Origin: Prochlorococcus sp. AG-402-N21
Lineage (GTDB): Bacteria > Cyanobacteriota > Cyanobacteriia > PCC-6307 > Cyanobiaceae
Direction of reading: 5' to 3'
DNA: 64,000 nucleotides
NCBI GenBank assembly: GCA_003216435.1
Contig: QCIW01000001.1
Span: forward strand, 115,007 to 179,006
Notes under the pieces: generated by a model
Seen by the model: the letters and a program-made list of their open reading frames with translations, nothing else
Database searches by the model: none
Told to the model about the DNA's origin: nothing
Shown: positions 56,963-64,000 of the stretch, one piece after another
Numbering within the stretch: the first letter of the stretch is position 1
How the letters are laid out: each line of letters opens with the position of its first letter
Translations under genes and position numbers: made by a program

Positions 56963-58024
56963 TTATTTATACAGGTTACTTTCCAAAATGTATTTATAGG
57001 CTATATCTGCAATTAATTGATATCCTTTTGCATTGGGATGGTTATGATCTGGGGCAAATATATTATTTACAATTTGCCATTCTTCAAGATTATTTTCTCT
57101 CAAATAACTCAGTATATATTTCTGAACATGTTCAAAATCTATATAAAATATTCTATCGAAAGAGGCTGGGAAAGATTGTTTGAAAAAATCAAAATCGAAT
57201 TTTACTCTCGGTTGAGGTTCAGTTATTATTTGATGTGAGCAGGGTAAAACTACAGTTTTAAAATTATGGGACACAGCTAAAGATTGAAGTTTTGAAAAAC
57301 ATCTTTTTAGAATAGATTTACGATAATCTCTCTCTATTCTTTTTTGAATATCATATATAGGTGGAATGTTAGATCTTTTTATGCCTAATATCCTAGAAAT
57401 ATATCTTCTATGGTATTGATTTTTGAAAAGTGTATATAAACGAACTATTTCCAAGAATGATTCATCATATCTACTAGATTTACCAAGTCTTATATTTTGA
57501 GCAGATGACCATGCTGCATTATAAATATCAGGCTCTATAGGTATAGACTCTTTTATTATAAGATTGGCATCTGAATTCTGAATATGAAATATTGGTCTAT
57601 ATGCAATACTTCTAATTGCACTAAGTTTAACAAGTCGATCAGTAAGTGATGGATAGATAAATAAAACTATTTTAGGGTTAATATAAGATATTTCACTTTC
57701 AAGTCTCCTAATAGCCTGCAAAGGAGAATATGAGGCAACTCCAATATTAACAATATTTTCACCAGTCAAATATTCCAACCTACCTGCAATTGTATTTTCC
57801 CAATCCTCGCAAACACCTTCTGCCCAGGAACAACCCATTAGGAGAATATTTGAAGAATAAGTTGAGGAAGATCTATTCGGGGGTATTCTCCAACCTCGCT
57901 GATTCGTAACTACTCTTCGCTTCGAAACAGATAATTTTTCAAAGATATCTACGTTAGGATTTAAGGTAGAGCCTAGAAATGAATGGGGTATTCGAAGGAT
58001 ATCCTTTGAGTAGGAAATACTCAT
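56963..58024 (-). CDS. SGNH/GDSL-like hydrolase
   Basis: 353 residues. Block I MGCSWAEGVCEDWENTIAGRLE has the Ser in an SGNH-like turn; block II Gly is in NIGVASYSPLQAI; block V has DHNHPNAKGY with the Asp-x-x-His pair. Block III should carry Asn in GxND, but the matching strand reads IVLFIYPSLTDR without it. No signal peptide. An O-acyl-ester hydrolase or transferase for the glycan is plausible. Single minus-strand gene, convergent with the PIG-L gene. Confidence 0.7.
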   Translation of the reverse strand: MSISYSKDILRIPHSFLGSTLNPNVDIFEKLSVSKRRVVTNQRGWRIPPNRSSSTYSSNILLMGCSWAEGVCEDWENTIAGRLEYLTGENIVNIGVASYSPLQAIRRLESEISYINPKIVLFIYPSLTDRLVKLSAIRSIAYRPIFHIQNSDANLIIKESIPIEPDIYNAAWSSAQNIRLGKSSRYDESFLEIVRLYTLFKNQYHRRYISRILGIKRSNIPPIYDIQKRIERDYRKSILKRCFSKLQSLAVSHNFKTVVLPCSHQIITEPQPRVKFDFDFFKQSFPASFDRIFYIDFEHVQKYILSYLRENNLEEWQIVNNIFAPDHNHPNAKGYQLIADIAYKYILESNLYK

Positions 58025-58296
58025 TATGATAAGTTTAAATCAAAAAATTGTATAGTTGTCATTATCATACTTGACTTTTGTTTTATGTTTATTAAGTGTG
58101 AGAGCATGAAAGGAAGCTAATATTTGCAGAAAAATCAATTTCATTACTTATTAGGTTAAATCGATCAAATAATAACTCAAAAGTATGTGGACTAGCAATT
58201 AAAGTAATTATTTCAAATGATTTTATTTAATGAATAAATTTTAAACAAGGATTTTACAATGGGAAAGGAGTCAATTTTATTGTATATTTATTATTT

Positions 58297-59175
58297 ATGT
58301 ATAAGCAAGTAATAGTAGTAGGAGCAACAGGAATGCTTGGTAAAGCAACATCAGCTTACCTTAAAAGAAGAAGGATTAAGGTAATAGGATGTTCAAGGCA
58401 TGGCCCTGATATAAAATGCGACATAGAAGCAGACCCACAATCCATAATCAATGCAATAAAAGAAATAAAACCGGAACTTGTTATAAATTGTGCAGCGTTA
58501 GTCTCTCTAGAAAAATGTGAATTAAATCCTAAAAAGGCTTTTAATATAAATTCATTGGCTGTGAAGTTTATTTCAGAAGCTTGTTCTTTTATCAATTGCA
58601 AATTAATTCATATATCCACCGATCATTATTATACTAATGATTCTAATATTTTACATAGTGAAAATGATCCAGTCCTAATCCTTAATAAATATTCTGAAAC
58701 TAAATTTAAAGGTGAGCAATATGCTTTGGAATACAGTAACTCATTAATAGTAAGAACAAACGTAACTGGTTTCCGTAATCAAATAGACAATCCTACTTAT
58801 ATTGAGTGGTTAATTAATGCTCTTAAAAGTAAAAATACTCTTAAACTTTATACTGACTTTTATACGTCAACTATAGATCCCATTTCATTAGTTGAAAATG
58901 CAATTATGGCTTCCCGAAAAATTAGTCAAACTATATTAAATATCGCCTCATCAAATGCTTTAAGTAAAAAAGATTTCGCTTTTTTAGTTGCTAAGAGATT
59001 ATCTATCGAATTAAACTGGGCTGAAGATGCAAGCGTAAAAGAGCTGAAACCCAAGCGATGCAATAGTCTAGGATTAGACTGTCGTAAGGCTGAAATGATT
59101 TTGTCTAAAAAGATGCCTAATTCATCTGAAGTTGTTGACAAATTACTAGAAGGTATGCCAAGAAGGTTCAAATAA
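58297..59175 (+). CDS. RmlD-like NAD(P)-dependent sugar reductase/epimerase
   Basis: Short-chain dehydrogenase with GATGMLG (about 9-15), INCAALVSLEKCELNP, HISTDHYYTND and YxxxK in YSETKFKGE. These fit dTDP-4-keto-rhamnose reductase-like enzymes. 292 residues. ATG at 58297; a strong purine run GGAAAGGAG (58262-58270) is 26 bases upstream, too far to be the normal ribosome-binding site, so an ATT at 58279 is an alternative. It begins an operon with NeuB copy 2 and a GT2 gene. No RmlABC genes lie in the window, so rhamnose is not established. Confidence 0.82.
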   Translation: MYKQVIVVGATGMLGKATSAYLKRRRIKVIGCSRHGPDIKCDIEADPQSIINAIKEIKPELVINCAALVSLEKCELNPKKAFNINSLAVKFISEACSFINCKLIHISTDHYYTNDSNILHSENDPVLILNKYSETKFKGEQYALEYSNSLIVRTNVTGFRNQIDNPTYIEWLINALKSKNTLKLYTDFYTSTIDPISLVENAIMASRKISQTILNIASSNALSKKDFAFLVAKRLSIELNWAEDASVKELKPKRCNSLGLDCRKAEMILSKKMPNSSEVVDKLLEGMPRRFK

Positions 59176-59188
59176 AGAACTTATTACT

Positions 59189-60256
59189 ATGAAAAATATT
59201 AAAATAGGCACATCTGAAATTGGATTAGAACATCCTTCTTATTTTATTGCCGATATAGCAGCCAATCATGACGGCAAGCTATCTAGAGCAATTGAATTGA
59301 TAAATCAATGCGCTGAAGCGGGCGCTAATGCAGCTAAATTTCAGAATTTCAAAGCCGAGACTATAGTTTCTGATCTTGGGTTCAGGAATCTAGGGAATAC
59401 TAAGTCACATCAAAAAGAATGGAAGAAAAGTGTCTTTGAGGTTTACGATGATGCTTCTATTTCTCTCGAATGGACAGCACATCTAAAAGAAGCTTGTGAT
59501 AATGCCGGGATTGATTATTTCACTTCTCCATATGATCTCGGCATCCTTGATGAATTAGATAGATTTGTAGCAGCATGGAAAATTGGATCTGGAGATATTA
59601 CTTGGCATGAATTAATAGAAAATTTATCTCAAAGAAATAAACCTGTTCTAATAGCTACTGGTGCATCTTCATTAGAAGATGTGAAAGCAGCGATGTCTAT
59701 TATTAATAGTCACACAAAAGAAGTTGTACTTATGCAATGTAATACTAACTACACTGGATCATTAGAAAACTTTAAATTTATCAATCTGGCTGTTATTAAT
59801 TCTTACTTAAAAGAATTCCCTAATACTATTTTAGGTCTATCAGACCATACTCCTGGACATACTACAGTTCTTGGTTCAATATCACTCGGTGCAAGAGTTA
59901 TTGAAAAACATTTCACAGACGATACTACTAGAGTTGGTCCTGATCATAAGTTTTCTATGGATCCGAATTCATGGAAAGAGATGGTTATTAGAGCCAGAGA
60001 ACTTGAGGCTTCTATAGGAGATGGGAAAAAGAAAGTAGAAGAAAATGAAACTAATACTGTCGTTCTTCAAAGAAGGGCATTAAGAGCTGCTAAGGACCTG
60101 GAGCCTGGAACATTAATTAACTCCAAAAATATAATTCCACTTAGACCTTGTCCAAAAGATGGTCTAGAACCTTATAGAATTTCAGAGATTTCGGGAAAAG
60201 TTCTAAGAAATAAACTTAAAAAAGGAGATATCATAAAATACGAAGATACAGAATAA
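59189..60256 (+). CDS. neuB: N-acetylneuraminate synthase-like enzyme (NeuB family), copy 2
   Basis: 355 residues with both NeuB domains. Barrel: YFIADIAANHDGKLSRAIELI, NAAKFQNFKAETIVSD, AWKIGSGDITWHELI, ATGASSLEDV, MQCNTNYT, GLSDHTPGHTTVLGSISLGARVIEKHFT. SAF-like C-terminal domain: RRALRAAKDLEPGTLINSKNI to SGKVLRNKLKKGDIIKYED (about 295-352). It is the complete type, unlike copy 1. Preceded by the reductase gene (13 bases) and followed by GT2 (13 bases). Product is probably a pseudaminate/legionaminate- or sialate-type acid. Confidence 0.9.
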   Translation: MKNIKIGTSEIGLEHPSYFIADIAANHDGKLSRAIELINQCAEAGANAAKFQNFKAETIVSDLGFRNLGNTKSHQKEWKKSVFEVYDDASISLEWTAHLKEACDNAGIDYFTSPYDLGILDELDRFVAAWKIGSGDITWHELIENLSQRNKPVLIATGASSLEDVKAAMSIINSHTKEVVLMQCNTNYTGSLENFKFINLAVINSYLKEFPNTILGLSDHTPGHTTVLGSISLGARVIEKHFTDDTTRVGPDHKFSMDPNSWKEMVIRARELEASIGDGKKKVEENETNTVVLQRRALRAAKDLEPGTLINSKNIIPLRPCPKDGLEPYRISEISGKVLRNKLKKGDIIKYEDTE

Positions 60257-60269
60257 TGGGGAGTAGGTA

Positions 60270-60908
60270 ATGAAACGTTTTGTAGTTATCCCTGCTTATA
60301 ACGAAGAAAAAAGCATTCAATTTGTAATTAAGAAGATAAAAGATCATATTGCTAATATCATAGTAGTAGATGATAATAGTTGTGATAAAACAGCTATATT
60401 GGCAGCCGAAGCTGGTGCTGATGTCTTGCATCTGAATGCTAATCTTGGATATGATGCTGCGCTAGAGAAAGGAATTCAATATGCTTTAAAAAAAGGTGCA
60501 AAAGCAATATTAACTATGGATGCTGATGGACAACATCCTGTCAGTTTGATAAATGAAATGTTAGATTATATTGAGAATGAGAATTACCAAATAGTTATTG
60601 GAGTTAGGGCTAATCTGCCAAGGTTTAGTGAAAGAGTTTTTGCTATATATGGTGGACTATTTTTTGGTTTAAAGGATGTGACATGTGGAATGAAATGTTA
60701 TTCATCTAAGTTAATAATGAAATATGGATTTGGTTCCAAGCATAAATCAATTGGGACATATCTTACGATTAAAGCGTTAAAAATGAAGGAGCGACATAAA
60801 AAGATTAAAGTCGATGTTAAAAAAAGGCAAGATGATTCAAGATTTGGTTCTAACATTAGTTCTGAGTGTTCAATATTAATAGCATTGATAAAGTCAATTT
60901 TTTATTAG
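60270..60908 (+). CDS. Glycosyltransferase, GT2 family (polyprenyl-phosphate sugar transferase-like)
   Basis: 212 residues with GT-A fold: FVVIPAYNEEKSIQFVI, IIVVDDNSCDKTA, LNANLGYDAALEKGIQYA, and the metal-binding TMDADGQHP (DxD-type). GMKCYSSK follows later. No membrane segment, so it is like the soluble DPM1-type branch. It ends the operon with the reductase and NeuB copy 2, 13 bases after neuB. Converges on the 60917 gene. Confidence 0.86.
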   Translation: MKRFVVIPAYNEEKSIQFVIKKIKDHIANIIVVDDNSCDKTAILAAEAGADVLHLNANLGYDAALEKGIQYALKKGAKAILTMDADGQHPVSLINEMLDYIENENYQIVIGVRANLPRFSERVFAIYGGLFFGLKDVTCGMKCYSSKLIMKYGFGSKHKSIGTYLTIKALKMKERHKKIKVDVKKRQDDSRFGSNISSECSILIALIKSIFY

Positions 60909-60916
60909 TGGAAATT

Positions 60917-62545
60917 TTATTGAGGAATATTATAAATTGAATTTTTTGCCTTGGAAATAGCCTGAGCCAAAGAATCTTCTAGGGAATCAAAATCACATGA
61001 TAAATAGCCGCTTGAATCCATATGCAATTCTTTCAAACAAATACGCTTATCCAATTGTTTTATTTGATATTCTTCCCATCCATGGCTTCCATGAACTAAA
61101 AGTACAATCGGGCTTCCCCTTTCCAAAGAAAGTCCAAATGCTGTGGTGGTTGGATAAGTAAATATTAGTACACCTAACTCCTCCACTGAGTAATCATCTA
61201 ATCTATTAAAAAGTGGATTTATATTATGAAATAGATGTTGAATTTTAGAGAATGAATTAATTTGATCTGGGTGAACACTATAGTTAACTTTGATATTATT
61301 TATTGACAAGTGATTACAAATATTTAACTCCAACCTTAAAACTTCTTCCCAGTGATGTGTAGGTATAATAGGGTGAAGAAGCCTTTTAATATTTAAAGGG
61401 TAATTTATTATAGTAACTTTATTAGTTTTTATTTCCCTCAATTTATTATTTTGTTCATGATTTAAATTCCAATCTAATATTTCTAAGGTTTGAGTATTAG
61501 TTAGACCTTGAATACTTCGAAGATGATTTTTATGAGCAGTAAATAATTGATTTTCATGAGATGGGTGAAATATTATTTGGAAATCAGCGAGACCGGTCCC
61601 TTCTGAAGACTCCCAAAACTCAACAAATTTAGATGGAGGATACCAAGCACTACCATGAGGAATATTTATAGTTGTTGTACCTAATATTTTTAAAGCCAGG
61701 AGAATTAACCTCCTCTCTCTTTGACAAGATCCTTGTTGAATGAGAACTGAATCGTCTTTTATTATTTTTCTATAAAATCTCAATTGGCTTAACAACCGGA
61801 AGTACGAATAGGTTACAACCTCTTTGAAGTTATCCTCAATAATTGAATGCTCCAATGAATCTATAGGCAGATAAGTAGTTAAGATTTCAAGGAAAATATA
61901 TCTGTCTTCTAATAAATTCGATAATCCTTCTGAGTAATCATGAACAATATCTAGAGGGATTTGTGTAGGTGAAATTGGTAATTGTCTAAAGTTATGATTT
62001 AGGCCAACAATTCCAGAAAGTAAAGCCATTTCAGATCCAGGGAAACAATTTAAAAAGAATTGTTTCTTTGTTAACAAAAGCTCCATTAAACTATTCTCTT
62101 TATTAGATTCAAATCGATTTTGATAATAGTTTTTTTTAAGTAAACTTTTTAAGTAATAGTTATGTTTTATATATTTTAAATAATAGTAAAAGGATTTAAT
62201 CTTATAAGAATTCTTAGTAATAGTGTTATTATGTTCTTTAAGTCTTTCCTTTGTTTTACTCTTCTCTCTAGGGTTTATATTATTTGCTATTAAAGGAATA
62301 ATCTCTTGACTAATAGAAAGGTAAAATTGACTAGATGTACAATTTATCTTTAAGAATTCATCTCTATTTTTGATTCTTTTTAAAAAATCATAATAAATAT
62401 CTCGAGATTTTCCATACGAATCAAGGAAAGCCTCCTCATATAACCTTGTACCCCTCTGAGTCAACCATTCATTAAAAGATTGATCATCTAAAGCGGAAAG
62501 GAAGCTTAGGCGTTTATCTAATTCAGCTAAACTTTCTGCAAGCAT
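60917..62545 (-). CDS. Large GT-B-like surface-carbohydrate protein, function unknown
   Basis: 542 residues, no signal or membrane segment. Not recognised as a named family. The C-terminal third has NIKVNYSVHPDQINSFS and EELGVLIFTYPTTTAFGLSLERGSPIVLLVHG, an HP motif and a Thr/Ser-rich turn followed by a helix, as in GT-B donor sites. IPHGSAWYPPSKF in the middle is like the acceptor loop of capsule transferases. N-terminal 180 residues are helical and Lys-rich. Probable glycosyltransferase. Last clear island gene on the right side. Confidence 0.58.
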   Translation of the reverse strand: MLAESLAELDKRLSFLSALDDQSFNEWLTQRGTRLYEEAFLDSYGKSRDIYYDFLKRIKNRDEFLKINCTSSQFYLSISQEIIPLIANNINPREKSKTKERLKEHNNTITKNSYKIKSFYYYLKYIKHNYYLKSLLKKNYYQNRFESNKENSLMELLLTKKQFFLNCFPGSEMALLSGIVGLNHNFRQLPISPTQIPLDIVHDYSEGLSNLLEDRYIFLEILTTYLPIDSLEHSIIEDNFKEVVTYSYFRLLSQLRFYRKIIKDDSVLIQQGSCQRERRLILLALKILGTTTINIPHGSAWYPPSKFVEFWESSEGTGLADFQIIFHPSHENQLFTAHKNHLRSIQGLTNTQTLEILDWNLNHEQNNKLREIKTNKVTIINYPLNIKRLLHPIIPTHHWEEVLRLELNICNHLSINNIKVNYSVHPDQINSFSKIQHLFHNINPLFNRLDDYSVEELGVLIFTYPTTTAFGLSLERGSPIVLLVHGSHGWEEYQIKQLDKRICLKELHMDSSGYLSCDFDSLEDSLAQAISKAKNSIYNIPQ

Positions 62546-62630
62546 TTTTTATATTTAACGAATTTATTATATACCAATTAGATTATCGGATCATATTATA
62601 TGAATCATTTTTTGTATTTTATTAATTATC

Positions 62631-63272
62631 CTAGATATATTTCTCAGCTCTTCTAATAGCTTTTATAGAACCTTTATAATCACAAGAATTAAATTTAGCT
62701 TCGCTTCTTTCTTCTAAAGATCTAGCTATCTTTCTTTTCTTAGAATCATCAATAAGAAGTTTATAGTCTTGAATTAAATCATATTTTGATTCTATTAAAT
62801 TTATGACTTTTTCCAAGATCTTTTCTTTATCTCCTGGTTTAATTAATGTTAGATTTTTCAAATTCGTATGATAATTTAATTTCTTACCAGTATCAAGTTT
62901 TTCATTTTCAATGAATCTATAGTCTCTCTCCTTTCTTTTATCTTGAATAGAACCTTTATAATCTCCATATTTATATTTAGCTTCACTTCTACCTCTATAA
63001 GCAATACATTTAGATCTTTTGACGAGGATCTCCAAATTCTTCTCTATTTCAATTGCATTTGTAAAATCTTGTATTGCTAATTGATAATTTCCTATTTTGT
63101 TGTTTAAATAGCCAGAAGTTATAAAAACAAAAGCCTTGTCCTCTAGGCTAATAGGAAGCTCTAATAATTTAATGATATATTCAATAGCATTTCTGTAATC
63201 TTCCAGTTGAATAAAATTAATAAATTTTTCTGAATAGAAATAATCATTTTCAGCTAGTTTCATATTAGGCAT
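62631..63272 (-). CDS. TPR-like protein with internal repeat
   Basis: 213 residues, helical. Residues 40-100 look like tetratricopeptide repeats (IGNYQLAIQDFTNAIEIEKN). A shorter unit recurs: RSEAKYKYGDYKGSIQDKRK (about 95-114) and RSEAKFNSCDYKGSIKAIRR (about 188-207). No catalytic motif and no signal peptide, so it is likely a protein-interaction module. Function unknown. It lies between the island and the right flank; similar TPR genes are common near glycan islands of picocyanobacteria (from memory). Confidence 0.7.
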   Translation of the reverse strand: MPNMKLAENDYFYSEKFINFIQLEDYRNAIEYIIKLLELPISLEDKAFVFITSGYLNNKIGNYQLAIQDFTNAIEIEKNLEILVKRSKCIAYRGRSEAKYKYGDYKGSIQDKRKERDYRFIENEKLDTGKKLNYHTNLKNLTLIKPGDKEKILEKVINLIESKYDLIQDYKLLIDDSKKRKIARSLEERSEAKFNSCDYKGSIKAIRRAEKYI

Positions 63273-63456
63273 TATTTTTGTAAATCATATTGAATGTTAA
63301 TTCACAAGGTATGAGACTGAAAAGAATAAATCATTTCTATTGAACCAGATTTTTAGTATGAAATCTCATGATATTTACTATCTCGTTTAAAACCTAAAAG
63401 ATTCAAACTGAAATCAAGCTAAATGAATCCAAGGAAGGCTTTGCTTTAAGTCGCTT

Positions 63457-64000
63457 TTAGGCTTTAGAAGCCTTCTTTTTAATAAGTCCGGCAACGGTAG
63501 CAAGTAAAAACATTCCCAACAAAGCACCTCCAAGCATCAAACCAGCTCCCTGGCTAACACCCGCACCTACAGCAACAATTATGGAATCACTAATCAAGAG
63601 GCTAAGAATTAAAGCAGGGGTAAACAAACGCCAACGGGTACCTCCTATTCCAATGGCGTAACTAAGGAAATCGAATAGTCCAGTCATTAGAAGTCCAGTC
63701 ATTAGGAAAAAATTTCCTTCTAACTGATTTTGATTAAAACCTTCAATTCTTTTCATTGCTTTAACTCCAACCAAACGGCGAACTGGTTCACGGCCATAAT
63801 TTCTAGCTATGAAAAAAGCTGCTTGGCAAAAGATCAGGTCAGATAAGACTATTGTGATATACCCGGTTTTAAACCCTAATAAAGAACCTGCTAAAAGTGA
63901 ATATGCAGAACTAGGCAAAGCAGGCAAAATGATACTTATACCTCGAAGTATCAAAATTCCCAAAGGTGCCCAGATCCCCATGGTTTCCACTGCGTTGCGC
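63457..64000 (-). CDS. TVP38/TMEM64 (DedA/VTT) membrane protein, 5' end outside window
   Basis: Polytopic membrane protein of the VTT family, involved in lipid or ion transport across membranes in general; function here unknown. Seen: ILILRGISIILPALPSSAYSLLAGSLLGF, TGYITIVLSDLIFCQAAFFIARNYGREPVRRLVG, then TGLLMTGLFDFLSYAIGIGGTRW and two more hydrophobic segments near the end (LILSLLISDSIIVAVGAGV, LLGMFLLATVAGLI). Possible starts are GTG 63990 or ATG 63981, but the frame stays open to the window edge and family members usually have more N-terminal residues, so it is entered as partial. It marks the right flank of the island. Confidence 0.85.
   Translation of the reverse strand, partial: RNAVETMGIWAPLGILILRGISIILPALPSSAYSLLAGSLLGFKTGYITIVLSDLIFCQAAFFIARNYGREPVRRLVGVKAMKRIEGFNQNQLEGNFFLMTGLLMTGLFDFLSYAIGIGGTRWRLFTPALILSLLISDSIIVAVGAGVSQGAGLMLGGALLGMFLLATVAGLIKKKASKA

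Noticed and set aside
63459..63480. Plus-strand hairpin GGCTT/AAGCC followed by TTCTTTTT as a terminator
   Set aside because: It lies within the 3' end of the minus-strand TVP38 gene with no plus-strand gene upstream, so it is probably coding chance.
1..64000. tRNA, rRNA, CRISPR, prophage or insertion sequence
   Set aside because: Intergenic regions were read for tRNA arms, spaced repeats and transposase or integrase motifs; none was convincing, so none is reported.

Overview
The window is chromosomal DNA of a marine picocyanobacterium, most probably a low-GC Prochlorococcus. The evidence is the compact AT-rich layout and a left-hand block of genes typical of oxygenic phototrophs: an NADPH-thioredoxin reductase fused to thioredoxin, ycf39, petM, ycf4, and psbD overlapping psbC with a GTG start. 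The species call is inference from gene content and protein similarity by eye. No rRNA, tRNA, CRISPR array, transposase, integrase or phage gene was seen.

Region 1 (1-11.7 kb) is core genome: ntrC-type trxB, infA, a small unknown gene, ycf39, petM (32 codons), an alpha/beta hydrolase, ilvH, a lipoprotein cyclophilin, ycf4, psbD-psbC with a strong terminator, maf, a small conserved gene translationally coupled to cobQ, and a [2Fe-2S] ferredoxin.

Region 2 (11.9 to about 62.6 kb) is a roughly 50-kb surface-polysaccharide island inserted between ferredoxin and a TVP38/DedA-type membrane protein gene. It opens with export and backbone genes: a Wzz/GumC-like chain-length protein with a degenerate kinase tail, a Wza-like export protein, Ugd and Uxs (UDP-glucose to UDP-glucuronate to UDP-xylose), a GT4, and a WbaP-like initiating transferase. 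A Wzy/EpsG-like polymerase and a PglK-type ABC flippase follow later. The rest is a mosaic of short operons on alternating strands. These cover nonulosonic (sialic-acid-like) acid synthesis (PseB, two NeuB-type synthases, a NeuA-type and an SpsF-type cytidylyltransferase, DegT aminotransferase, Gfo/Idh oxidoreductase, a sugar phosphatase) and at least six glycosyltransferases plus four candidates. They also include two AsnB-type amidotransferases, three methyltransferase-fold proteins (one clearly CmoA-like), and modules that appear to edit the N-acyl groups of amino sugars: ACP plus an AAC(3)-like transferase, and a FemAB-like GNAT plus formyltransferase plus PIG-L deacetylase.

Region 3 (62.6-64 kb) is the right flank: a repeat-containing TPR-like protein and the 3' part of a TVP38/DedA-type gene that runs off the window.

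The most unusual observations are a CmoA-like carboxy-SAM synthase homologue inside a nonulosonate operon, a CBS-domain to nucleotide-sugar dehydrogenase fusion, the AsnB/ACP/AAC(3) cassette, the GNAT/formyltransferase/PIG-L cassette, an unclassified GT-B-like protein directly after the SpsF-type gene, and a perfect 22-bp inverted repeat in the largest empty divergent gap. Together they suggest a polymer decorated with more than one unusual acidic, N-acylated sugar.
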